Below, piece after piece: positions 42,351-51,104 of a stretch of DNA of 64,000 nucleotides; position 1 is the first letter of the stretch; each line of letters opens with the position of its first letter. Below the pieces are notes generated by a model. It had not been told where the DNA came from. It worked only from the letters and a program-made list of their open reading frames with translations, and did not search any database. The position numbers and the translations under genes were made by a program. Where the stretch lies: positions 16,341,186-16,405,185 of the forward strand of contig CM020620.1 in assembly GCA_009829735.1 (NCBI GenBank), read 5' to 3'. The stretch comes from Pyropia yezoensis. Its lineage: Eukaryota; Rhodophyta; Bangiophyceae; Bangiales; Bangiaceae.

Positions 42351-43120
42351 ATGGGGAGTAAAATGGGAAAAGTGTTCATCCTCGATTCCTCAGAACTGAG
42401 CAGGAAATGCTCGGAGATTTGGAATATTTTTATAATTTCTGAGCTTATCGAGTTCATCTCCTCCCGATAGCAGGTTCGAGGTCTGCATGGACTTTTAGTG
42501 TCTGAACGGTCGCGTTTTTCTTGGGCAGTGGCACCATCTTGGTTTCGTTTCCGTGCTAGAATCCGTGCCTTACTGTACGTCCATCGGCTCTCCGCTACAG
42601 CCAACATGCTCGGGGAGTTCCAACCAAAGCCGGATGAGATCACATGCGACACGTTACACAAGCAAGCAACGTTCACAAAAAAGATTGGAGTTGACCCGTA
42701 TTGGGAAGTTTTTTGTGGTGGTAGGGCGCCTCCGCTGGTGAGACCATCTCGTGGACCCGTTTCTGCGAGGAAGACTGTAGCATGATTGGGCTTTTTACCG
42801 AATTACGGAATTTCGACCGGTATCCCCTGTAACTGGTGTGCCCAATTCCTGCCAAGTTGGGCACATTTGTGGCTTGCCCTTTCGGGGTTTACTTTTATTC
42901 ATTATTGTTTATGAGTGGTGACCTGTCTTGTCTTTGGAGAGTTTTACCGTTACTTTCTGTTCTGCTTGCTTCGATCGATTGTCGACTTATTGACGGTCGA
43001 GTGACGAGTGTTGCGAGAGTTTATCTGGTGGGCACTCGGCGTCGGCCTCGGCCAGCGAGTTCGCCATCGAACGTCTGAGGGTAAAGACTTGTCCTCCTTT
43101 CCATATCGGCTCGGGTATTC

Positions 43121-43470
43121 ACGGAATCCTCAGCCGCCTGAATTAGTATCATTTTCGCATTGGAGGGATTTTATTCTCGTTGGACAGGCAGACTTTAGTG
43201 TGATAGGGAGCATTATTAGGAGAGTTCGCGGGGGCGGGGCCGTTTTCTGTGGAGGCCACCGGCGGCGAGGCGAGGGGGATATGAAGGGTTGTCCGTGGCC
43301 CCTCCCCCTCGCCGACTGCTGAAATCAACTGTGCTTTGAAATTAAACCTCCCTTGGGCAAGGCCATTCTCCCTTTACTCCTGTCGGGGTGGGCCGGGCAG
43401 TGGGCTAGTTGCCTGGCCAGGTTCTTCGGCGTGATGTCAAGGCCATTTCACAGATCAAGGAAGCCATCGC
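43121..43470 (+). repeat. Diverged direct repeat X, copy 2
   Basis: It has the blocks GGAATCCTCAGCCGCCTGAA, CAGTGGGCTAGTTGCCTGG and CAGATCAAGGAAG, matching copy 1 about 1 kb to the left. It is longer than copy 1 by about 100 bp, part of which is the hairpin at 43269-43313. Confidence 0.55.
43269..43313. repeat. Hairpin with 11-bp perfect stem
   Basis: GGCGAGGGGGA at 43269-43279 pairs with TCCCCCTCGCC at 43303-43313 across a 23-base loop. It lies in the extra segment of repeat X copy 2. Function unknown. Confidence 0.6.
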
Positions 43471-44735
43471 GGAGACCTAAGGTGTGCAGCGGCGAAATCG
43501 CTACACTTTTCCTGGAAATCTGTGAATGGTAAAAGGGTTACAGCTTTGTTAGCAAACTTCGGCCGAGGGTCGATGTTCCTCACCGTGTACGCACGCGTTC
43601 TTGCGGCGGTCACGGCAAGTAACGTTCTCCGAACAGCCGATGCTATCTATGCCGGTAAACCCGCGGCCTTCTCCGATGTGCATTCGAGCTGCCCCCGGCA
43701 GTGCGAAGAGATCTAATAGAAGAGGAAATCAGATCAACCCGCGCTACGTGCGGACGATGCCCGTCGTCTGTCGAGGAGCGCATCTAAACACACGCACACT
43801 TCAAGTTACGCACACAATGAAACAACTTGAACAGATTGTTGGTAAGTCAGTACTTGAAGCAGACTCCAGGCAGAAAGGTTTCCATTTTTCTATCTGAGGT
43901 TCTTTAGTGTGGCCTTCTTCGAGAGTTGCGACGAGACAAAAGTGATATGTACTCGTTGAAAGTAAGTACGTGACAGTGTTTGTCACAAATCTGAGGAAAG
44001 CGTTTTCGTTGGCTGTTCCAGCGAATCTTACTCCGTGGATCTATCGTTTGGGAAGATGCTGTCGCGAAGTCTGTTCGCGTGCTTGCCTGACCACGGTACT
44101 ATCGAAGACATTGCTGCTTACAGCCAAGGTTCAGGAGGCCGGATTGGAAGTGTCCCAGAATTGTCTGAGCACCTGCGGACTTGTGCCACCTATCTCATTT
44201 GTGGTAGGTCATTGGTGTGCCGCCCTTTATAGGTCTGAGTCGAGTGGCACCCTTCGCCCCGAGGTTAGCTCACTCGCGCTTTAACCCACGGGGCTAGCCC
44301 GTGAACTCTCGTGGCACCTCTCACCCCACTCCCGTGCGGAGAAAGCATCGAGCACCGAACGTTTGTGACTGGCTGGACGCCTCGGACAGGCGCCCAGCAC
44401 TTGTGTATCTAGCTGAAGGATCGGGCTCTCCGGCCCTCAGACCAAAAACCATCGCTTCACACTCTCGTTCTCTCCTACAGGTACTCGGCTGCACGCGCAT
44501 CAAAAAATCCTCGGCGGACGCATGGATCTCCTCGATGAAGCTCGTACGTTGCATCAGTCGGGGGCAGTCGTGCTGTCTTTTCCTCGTACGATGGCATCCA
44601 CGGGGTGCACGTGCGGCGAATTCGCTCGGCAGGCGTCTGACCGCTTGGCGTCATCACCCTCGTCCCTCTCCACTGGCCCGTCAGCTCCGAACCTCGACCT
44701 GGCGCACTCAGCTTCTCGTGCCCTCGCTGTAGGCG

Positions 44736-44742
44736 TATAAAT
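44736..44742 (+). promoter_or_regulatory. TATA box of the PAN-domain gene
   Basis: TATAAAT lies about 200 bases upstream of the ATG at 44942, leaving a plausible leader if transcription starts about 30 bases downstream of it. No other TATA-like word is nearby. Confidence 0.5.
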
Positions 44743-44941
44743 TGGTGGCCGTCGGTGCCAGCGAGTCGGACGTCCTTTTGCTCATCATCACGCACTGCCT
44801 CCAAAACCTCACGCCTAGTCGACACTGACCACCCGCCAGCTCGACAGCCTAGCACCTATCCGCTCTTCCCCGCTTTCTTTCCATCACCGCTCTCATCCCA
44901 ACCCAAATTCTCTCCGTTTATTGACCTTTCACTCATCCGCT

Positions 44942-45268
44942 ATGGCTGGTTGCTCCGCGATCGCCTTCCGCCCCGCCCGGCTGCTACTGTCTCTACTGGT
45001 GCTGGCGGTGGTGGCGTCGGCCGCGACGGCGATTAAGTGGAGCAAGAATGGGCGCGGCTACTACGCGTCCAACTGCGACTTTTACGGCAACGACCTCGTG
45101 TTGGTGCGAACCGACCACTGTGCGCGGGTGTGTGAGTTGGTTTTGGGTTGCACTCACTGGACGTGGAACATTGGAAAGGGCAGGAAGTGCTATCTGAAGA
45201 AGGGTCGCCGGTCGTTGTCGGATGCAAGGCACCTTCCGGGCAGGGCTCAGTGCGGCGCAAAGGCCTGA
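44942..45268 (+). CDS. Small secreted PAN/Apple-domain protein
   Basis: 108 residues from the ATG at 44942; an upstream in-frame ATG at 44921 would add seven residues before the signal peptide. Residues 1-30 form a signal peptide with the hydrophobic core LLLSLLVLAVVASA and small residues before the likely cleavage site. The mature part has six cysteines in a PAN/Apple-like pattern: CDFYGNDL, an HCARVCE helix, CTHWTW, then CYLKKG. PAN domains bind proteins or carbohydrates outside the cell, so an extracellular or cell-wall adhesion role is likely. There is a single domain and no other module. A TATA box lies at 44736. Confidence 0.75.
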   Translation: MAGCSAIAFRPARLLLSLLVLAVVASAATAIKWSKNGRGYYASNCDFYGNDLVLVRTDHCARVCELVLGCTHWTWNIGKGRKCYLKKGRRSLSDARHLPGRAQCGAKA

Positions 45269-45764
45269 GCTGGAAACTACAAGCTAAAGGGGGACGGGCG
45301 AGGGCAGAGCGGGCGGGGCTGCGCTGAGCAGGATCGTCCGCTAACTGCTGCGCCGGGGGTGGCGACCGCGGCGGCCACGGTCGAAATGGGTGACATCTCC
45401 GCCCTTATGCGCCGCGTCCTCGCACAACTTCAATCCGGAAGACGGTGTGGGGGGAGAGTGACAGCTGGTCGCGGGCTTGAATTGTGTATTGACATTAGTC
45501 TGGTAGCGGGCGCGTCTGGCGCTCAGCTGCCCTACCAAAGATATCTTTCTTTTCCACGAATTGTCAGCAGTACGTACACCATTCAACGTGGTTTTCGTGC
45601 AGCGTTCCGTGCCCAGCTCGTAGAGAGGAGAGCTTCGCACAAAAACTATAAGCCGACAATCAGCTGGGACCGGAGCAGCGCAAGCGTCGATGGTGCAGAA
45701 AGTTGTCCACCAGTTGTCACTTACCCATTTCTGCACCCCCTCCACTTCCGCCGGGCCCCGTCCC
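45269..45764. other. Intergenic stretch between convergent genes
   Basis: It lies between the stop of the PAN-domain gene and the stop of the minus-strand carrier gene. Frames here on both strands are unremarkable. It presumably contains both 3' untranslated regions. Confidence 0.5.
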
Positions 45765-47640
45765 TCACCCCACCCCACCACCCCCGTTCCCCTCATGTGC
45801 CTGTCGCCGCCGCCGTCGGCGCTCCGCATCTGCCACCATCCCTCGCCGGACACCCTCGTAGACAGTGTACCACACCGCCGAGGCGGCGGTCACACTCACC
45901 AGCCGCGGGCCGGTGCCGCGCCAGAGTGTGGCCACCCCTTCGGCCCGCGCAATTGCCACGGCGGCTGCCCACGGGGGGCGCCGCGCCGCTGCCGCCACCA
46001 TAGCTGACCCAGCCGACGATGAAGCGTGCACCGCGTTGGCGGTCATGGCACGCGTCCGCACGACGTCAAGAGGCTCAGTGACAAGGCTGGTGATAGCGCC
46101 GGTGGCAGCGCCCACCACGGCGGCAGCGGCACCACTGCGACGTGGGGGGGATTGGGAGGGGGCAGGCTCCCCACCTCCACCTCGACCTGCCGTAGCGGGA
46201 CTGGGGACGGCCGCCCGCCGCCGGTGGTGGCGTCCCACCGCGGCGGTCATGGCGTCAAGGCACGTCAGTTGCACCGCCGCATAAGGCACATCGTAGGCCA
46301 CCGCTGCGGATCATCCCGGGTAAAGGCGCGCCACGCGGGCAGCCATTAGTGCAGGCACCGCCGCTGCTGCCGCCACCGCGCGGATCGGGCCCACAGCGGC
46401 GGCTGTGGTGGCGGCAGTGGCGGCGGCGGCCGCCACGGGCGGTGGGGCAGCCAGCAGTGCGCGCGCGGCAGCGATGAGGGATGGGTACGCTCCCGCCTGT
46501 ACCCGCTTCTTGCACGCGTCGAGGGGCACCCGCACTAGCGAGACGGCCACCCCCGCTGTCGCAGCGGCGGTGGTTAGGCGGGCGCGCCGGTTGGGGATGT
46601 GTGGCTGGTATCAGAATAGGTCAGGGAAAACAGGTCTCCCGGAAGAGAGTGCGAGGTGAATAACCCAGCAGAGGAAAAGGAACGACGAGGGCCGGGAGAG
46701 GAGGGAGGGCAAGGGGGGGGGGACGGGAACGACGGTGCGTCAGTCGTTCGCCAACACTCTCTCCAGCAGCCACGCAAGAGGGCCGCCCCCTGAACGTGTG
46801 GTGCAGCATTCACAGCGCACCGAGAGCGCGAGGGACCCCTGCACAGGCACACCAGTCCCCAATCAGCCGCCTCTCTCGTACGCACTACCTCCACCTTCAG
46901 CTGCACTGCTAGATGCCCTCTCCCCCTCATCTCTTAATCCCACCCCCTTCCCCCCTCCCAAATCTGTTCGCCCCCTTCACACGTACCTTGAGTGCCTCCC
47001 CCACCCCCACATAGACCGGCATGTACACCCATGCGTGTGGCAGCACGCCAACAACCGCCGCGGGCAGCCCGCCGTACAGCCGTCGTGCCACGCCCACCAC
47101 GCCGCCACCGCCTTGCGCCACCGCTCGCAGGGCGACACGCAGTGCCGAGCCAGTCGGCACGCCGACCGCTGTACTGCCTACCGCCGCTCCGCTAGCCGCA
47201 CCGGCAGCCGCTCCCGCCGCCGCCGCCGTCCCACCGGATGCCGACAAAGCAATCCCCCCCACGCCAGCCGCCCCCGCCGCCCTCGCTGCGGTCGCCGCCC
47301 CACCCGCCGAGGACGCGGCCGCCCGTGCCACTCGCACCGTCTGCACACGCACCTTGAGGCTGTCGAGTGGGTAGAGGCAGAGCTTGGTCGCCACCCCTGC
47401 CGCCGTGGCGGCTACGCGAACGCCTGTAGAGGGCGGCAGGGGAGGGAAGGGGGCAGGAGGAGGGGGCCCTGCCACCGTCTCTGTCGCCGCCGCCGCCACT
47501 GCCGCCGTGGTATGAGTGGAGGACGCCAGCGACGGCGAGGTGCCGCCGCCGCCAGGACCTACAGCGGTGGGACGATGAGGCAGCCCAGAGCGGCGGCCGG
47601 CCGGGCCGCACCCGCTGCGGCCACAGATAGCGGCAGGCAT
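45765..47640 (-). CDS. Mitochondrial carrier family (SLC25) protein, possibly SAM-carrier-like, split reading
   Basis: Three repeats of the family signature are seen on the minus strand: YPLDSLKVRVQ (about 47,340-47,380), VPLDACKKRVQ (about 46,495-46,530) and EPLDVVRTRAM (about 46,045-46,085). The associated second-helix motifs are LYGGLPAAVVGVLPHAWVY, DVPYAAVQ, and LWRGTGPRLVSVTAASAVWY. The protein would exchange a metabolite across the mitochondrial or plastid envelope. The VRVP second repeat and TEPLDV third repeat recall S-adenosylmethionine carriers, but this is tentative. The ATG is at 47640. Long Ala/Gly-rich insertions interrupt repeat 1. An intron is needed between about 46,927 and 46,605. 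An in-frame TGA at 46311-46313 sits between the two halves of repeat 2 with exact family spacing, so the gene is either a pseudogene or carries a base error. Confidence 0.78.
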
Positions 47641-47900
47641 GGTAAACGGGAGGCAGCCTGGCAAGGGGGTTGGCGCCGTGGGGGGGAAGAGGCGACGGGC
47701 ATCTGCCAGACAAGGGTGGACGACAAAGAGAACCAGTCGTTCGGCAGGACGCTGCGGTGTGCAGCGTTGTACGCAACCGAGTGGGACGCCCTAGCCACTC
47801 GCCGACGCGATCGCCGGCGGCACGGCTATGGTCCCCCGCACGCAGCTGCCAACGGGTCCGAGGATAATGATGGTGATACTGGGCCGACGGTCCCACGGTG

Positions 47901-47965
47901 GCCGAATGCCGGAGTGCGAAGCATGCTTCATTCCGCTTCATGGAATGAAGCCCGCATCATTCGGC
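47901..47965. repeat. Compound hairpin upstream of the carrier gene
   Basis: Outer arms GCCGAATG (47901-47908) and CATTCGGC (47958-47965) enclose an inner perfect stem, CTTCATTCC (47926-47934) with GGAATGAAG (47942-47950) across 7 bases. The 12-bp palindrome GAAGCATGCTTC at 47918-47929 overlaps it. It lies 260-325 bp upstream of the carrier ATG on that gene's promoter side. Confidence 0.75.
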
Positions 47966-47994
47966 TGGAGATCCTCTTGACGGCGCAGCCGGGG

Positions 47995-48010
47995 CTTTGA
48001 CATGTCAAAG
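47995..48010. promoter_or_regulatory. 16-bp perfect palindrome
   Basis: CTTTGACATGTCAAAG is fully self-complementary. It lies 30 bp from the compound hairpin, in the upstream region of the carrier gene. It could be a dimeric transcription-factor site. Confidence 0.4.
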
Positions 48011-48883
48011 TAATCTAAGCTTGCAACCGGTGCATTATAGTCACCTCGGTCGATATGACTACGTATTTGATTGTCGTGATTGCCATGCGTCCCAAGCTCC
48101 TCCACGGGCGTACGCAATGAGCAGAATACGATGTCGCTGCCGACCGAGCGCGGCCGTTTCCAAGCGCGCACTGGCCCACATGACTGGGCTGTCGATCATG
48201 GGAGATGACTGGTTAACCGCCCCCCTGCGCCCGGTGATCGCTTCCCTCCCTCGCCACGGCAACGACTGTACCCCCCCCACCATCACGGCAACGACCACAC
48301 CCTTCCGAGCCCCTGCACTACACACTCACTCCATCGCGTCCTTTGCGTTTTGCTTGGGTGCCCCCGTGCCTGTCGTTCTTTTTTCGTTCCTGCTGTTGCT
48401 GGTGCTGTGTTACCACGGCGGCGAGAAGCGGGCACACAGTCGGAGGTGACAATGGCTGGTGCCGACGGGCGGAGCACGTCGCCGACGGTCGCGACGGCGA
48501 TCATCGGCGGCAGCGGCGGCTGCAGCACGCAGCAGTGGTGGCTGTAGCATGCGGCTGGGGCGGCTGCCGAACGCTGCAGAGACCGCTTCGGTGGCCGCAG
48601 CAAGCAATGAAGGCTTGGGCGGTTTTGGCCGTGACGCTGGGGTGCAGCGTCTCGAGCTGGCTGGCGGAACGGGGGGCTGCAGGGTGGGGCGGCCAGTTTC
48701 GTAGCGCATGCCACTGCGAAGGACGTCATAAGCAGTGCTTCCCTTCCCTCAGTGCTCGTCGCCTTCTCTCGGAGTGACACAGTCGGCCCGCCTCTCTGCC
48801 GCTTTCCGCTGTCCTTCCTGCCCCCTCCCTTGTCCCTCTCTTCCCTCTTCTCTCCCCTTGCTGACAACCAGGCGGATCACACC
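48011..48883. other. Intergenic stretch upstream of the Cys-rich gene
   Basis: No coding region that I recognise. Pyrimidine-rich sequence (48780-48870) directly precedes the ATG of the Cys-rich gene and looks like a leader. Confidence 0.45.
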
Positions 48884-50251
48884 ATGAGCCGCCTCATGTT
48901 GCTGGCGGTGGCCACCGGGCCAGTCGTGGCGATGGTAGTGGTGAGCCCCGCAACTCCCGCTACTGCGGCGATGACGAAGCCCAGCTGCGGCGTTGCCGAG
49001 ACACTCCACTCGGGAACGGGCACGCAAGACAAGCATCCCCTCTTCCTCTCCTCGCTATCTTCTTGGAAGCGCTGCATCATTGCTCGATGCCGCCCGTGCG
49101 GCGGAAGCGGCGGGTCCGTCCGCAATGGCACCTGCGCAGCGGGCTCGAAGTGCCTCGAGAACCGAGCCGCGCCGGGCCGCGCTGCCAAGACGTGTGCGGT
49201 CATCGGGTTCGTCGGCAGCGTGTGCAACACAGGGTGCACCGTCTGCGGCGACGGGCTGGTGTGCGCCGCAAACGGCCGGTGTGTCAAGCGCGCATGCATC
49301 GTCTCTCGGTGTGGCCGCTGCGGTGGCACCCGAAAGTGTGCAGGCTCTGGAATGTGTCTCGGCGGCTTCTGCCGGTCAAGTGATTCGACGGGCCAGCGGT
49401 GCTCGGCCGCGTGTGGGGGCTGCGGCCGGGGCCTCTCTTGTAAGAGCGGCGTCTGTGGGCCGGTGGTGAAGCCGGCACCGCGCGTCCTCACCATCGACCG
49501 CTGTGGCCGGTGCGGTTATGCCGGCAAGTGCACAGGCTCTGCGAGGTGCACTGGCGGCTTCTGCCGGTCAAGTGGTTCGACGGGCCAGCGGTGCTCGGCC
49601 GCGTGTGGGGGCTGCGGCCGGAGCCTCTCTTCTAAGAGCGGCGTCTGTGGGCCGGTGGTGAAGCCGGCACCGCGCGTCCTCACCATGGACCGCTGTGGCC
49701 GGTGCGGTTATGCCGGGAAGTGCACAGGCTCTGCGAGGTGCACTGGCGGCTTCTGCCGGTCAAGTGGTTCGACGGGCCAGCGGTGCTCGGCCGCGTGTGG
49801 GGGCTGTGGCCGGGGCCTCTCTTGTCAGAGCGTCGTCTGTGGGCCGGTGGTGAAGCCGGTGCCGGTGCCAGTCGCCCCCTCGAGCCGGTGCGGCCAGTGC
49901 GGTGGCGGTCGTGGCTGCGTGAAGGGCACCGCTTGCGTTGGCGGCACGTGCACTTCGGCAGGTCGGGCGGGCAACACGTGCTCGACGGCGTGTGTTACGT
50001 GCGCAGAGAGCTCGAGTGTGGGGTGGAGGGCTTCTGTGAGGCGTCGCTCGAAGACTGGGACTATTGAGTTGGTCATGACCATGGGAATGAAAAGGTTGGG
50101 GGCTGCGGCAAGTGGGCTTTCCCGACGGGGACTCCATTCGGGATGGTGGCAGCCCTCGTCCAACCTCTCTGCGGCGACCGTACTCTCCTCCCAATATGGT
50201 AACATGGTTCCGCTAGGCTTGCATGTGTTTATAATACATGTATATACTTAA
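48884..50251 (+). CDS. Secreted cysteine-rich repeat protein
   Basis: About 455 residues from the ATG at 48884. A signal peptide (MSRLMLLAVATGPVVAMVVV, then ATPATA) leads to at least five Cys-rich units built on CGRCGYAGKC, CTGGFCRSS, GQRCSAACGGCGRGLSC and VCGPVVKPAPRVLT. The product should be exported and heavily disulphide-bonded; wall, adhesive or defence roles are possible. CGQCGG near the end recalls cellulose-binding module 1, but that module's aromatic residues are missing. The last 60 residues lose the Cys pattern. An overlapping frame ending at 50067 keeps it (LECGVEGFC), which suggests a frameshift or short intron near 50,015. I do not recognise a named family. Confidence 0.7.
   Translation: MSRLMLLAVATGPVVAMVVVSPATPATAAMTKPSCGVAETLHSGTGTQDKHPLFLSSLSSWKRCIIARCRPCGGSGGSVRNGTCAAGSKCLENRAAPGRAAKTCAVIGFVGSVCNTGCTVCGDGLVCAANGRCVKRACIVSRCGRCGGTRKCAGSGMCLGGFCRSSDSTGQRCSAACGGCGRGLSCKSGVCGPVVKPAPRVLTIDRCGRCGYAGKCTGSARCTGGFCRSSGSTGQRCSAACGGCGRSLSSKSGVCGPVVKPAPRVLTMDRCGRCGYAGKCTGSARCTGGFCRSSGSTGQRCSAACGGCGRGLSCQSVVCGPVVKPVPVPVAPSSRCGQCGGGRGCVKGTACVGGTCTSAGRAGNTCSTACVTCAESSSVGWRASVRRRSKTGTIELVMTMGMKRLGAAASGLSRRGLHSGWWQPSSNLSAATVLSSQYGNMVPLGLHVFIIHVYT
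49301..49876 (+). repeat. Three 192-bp tandem coding repeats
   Basis: Units at about 49301-49492, 49493-49684 and 49685-49876 encode 64-residue modules. Units 2 and 3 are nearly identical at the DNA level and unit 1 is more diverged, consistent with recent expansion or gene conversion within the gene. Confidence 0.85.
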
Positions 50252-50295
50252 GTTTCGACTTGTAAAGCGAAGAGAAACGAGGTAACACACAACAT

Positions 50296-50808
50296 TCAGA
50301 GTTCAGCGAGCGGGAGGCCGTGGAATAGGCACGCGCAGGTGGCCACGCGTGGCCTCCTGCGAGCACGTGACCACGAGCAAAGGCCACGCGTGGCCACCTG
50401 CGCGCAAGTGGTCACGCACGGTGGCCTCGCGAGGACGGCTCGTCCACCTCCACCGCCCCCCGCCGGCGTCACGACGGCCGCCTGGTGCGCGCGCGCCTCC
50501 ACCGCGTCGAGCGCTCTGCGGCGGGCAAAGCCGATGTCGTCGTACCACGGGGCACACGCGGGGAGCGCTGCATCAATAGTGGCCGCTGCCTCGGCGGGGC
50601 GGGCCGCCTCCAACTGCGCCACGCCGACGCCCCACCAGCAGCAGCCCCGACGCGGCTCCAACGACCACTGCCGCTCAATCGGCGAAGACGCGGAGAGAGG
50701 TGATGGGCGAGCCCGCCGCCTCGGCGGTGAGCGGCAGCAGCGTTTGCGGCGCCCGCCGATGCCGTCGCCGCCGCCGCTGGGGTGACGGGGCGGTCGTTCA
50801 CGGCTCAT
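50296..50808 (-). CDS. Possible TPR-like protein, weak
   Basis: A 170-codon frame from an ATG at 50808. Its middle, VAQLEAARPAEAAATIDAAL followed by WYDDIGFARRRALDAVEARA, resembles helical repeats of the tetratricopeptide type. The first 50 residues are Arg/Ser/Pro-rich and unconvincing. The 3' end overlaps the inverted repeat at 50332-50404. It may be a fragment of an older gene. Low confidence that it is expressed. Confidence 0.25.
   Translation of the reverse strand: MSRERPPRHPSGGGDGIGGRRKRCCRSPPRRRARPSPLSASSPIERQWSLEPRRGCCWWGVGVAQLEAARPAEAAATIDAALPACAPWYDDIGFARRRALDAVEARAHQAAVVTPAGGGGGGRAVLARPPCVTTCAQVATRGLCSWSRARRRPRVATCACLFHGLPLAEL
50332..50404. repeat. Perfect 23-bp inverted repeat with 27-bp spacer
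   Basis: The arm CGCGCAGGTGGCCACGCGTG plus GCC at 50332-50354 is the exact reverse complement of 50382-50404. Each arm contains the self-complementary word GGCCACGCGTGGCC. The spacer contains CACGTG. It could form a cruciform or an RNA hairpin. Confidence 0.85.
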
Positions 50809-50953
50809 GACTATCCGATGTAGCCCTTCTGGACGCGACGCATACTAGTCGGGGCGCGGCGGGATGCCTCCTGAGGAGCGGTCGTCATGGGGTCCGCGAC
50901 CCAACAGTGGATACCCATGTATTTTGTGGTCCCGAGTAGAGAAGGCTATAGTG

Positions 50954-50977
50954 CGACCGCCATTTGTATGGCGGTCG
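50954..50977. repeat. Perfect 10-bp hairpin with 4-base loop
   Basis: CGACCGCCAT pairs with ATGGCGGTCG across TTGT. It lies about 130 bp upstream of the CCA-enzyme reading frame. Confidence 0.7.
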
Positions 50978-51104
50978 TCTCGACCTCCAGTACGTGCATA
51001 TATGCACCATAGTCTGCGAGCACAGCAGTCATTCCTCCATCCATACACTTGTCAGCCGCGTGCTCCTGAGAGCTGCGCTTGACGCGATTCAAGTGCGTTA
51101 AATC

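Larger units (their letters stand above)
41795..44735. other. Long host stretch without a recognised gene
   Basis: From about 42,180 to 43,120 the base composition is clearly less GC-rich than the surroundings. I found no coding region I can name. A 65-codon frame on the plus strand (44035-44232) looks protein-like in composition (PDHGTIEDIAAYSQG) but has no recognised motif or neighbour. The stretch holds the diverged direct repeat listed next and a strong hairpin at 43269-43313. Confidence 0.5.

Noticed and set aside
42469-42485. T-arm/B-box-like GCAGGTTCGAGGTCTGC
   Set aside because: There is no D-arm or acceptor stem at tRNA distance and no clear A box, so neither a tRNA nor a tRNA-derived SINE is supported.
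44250-44330. tRNA-like string with TTAGCTCA
   Set aside because: There is no matching T-arm, anticodon arm or acceptor stem.
46735-48000. 421-codon plus-strand frame
   Set aside because: It is the complement of the carrier gene's Ala-rich exon. Its Arg/His-rich composition is typical of a shadow frame.
49880-50010. Cellulose-binding module 1 (CGQCGG) in the Cys-rich protein
   Set aside because: The aromatic binding residues and the usual module length are absent.
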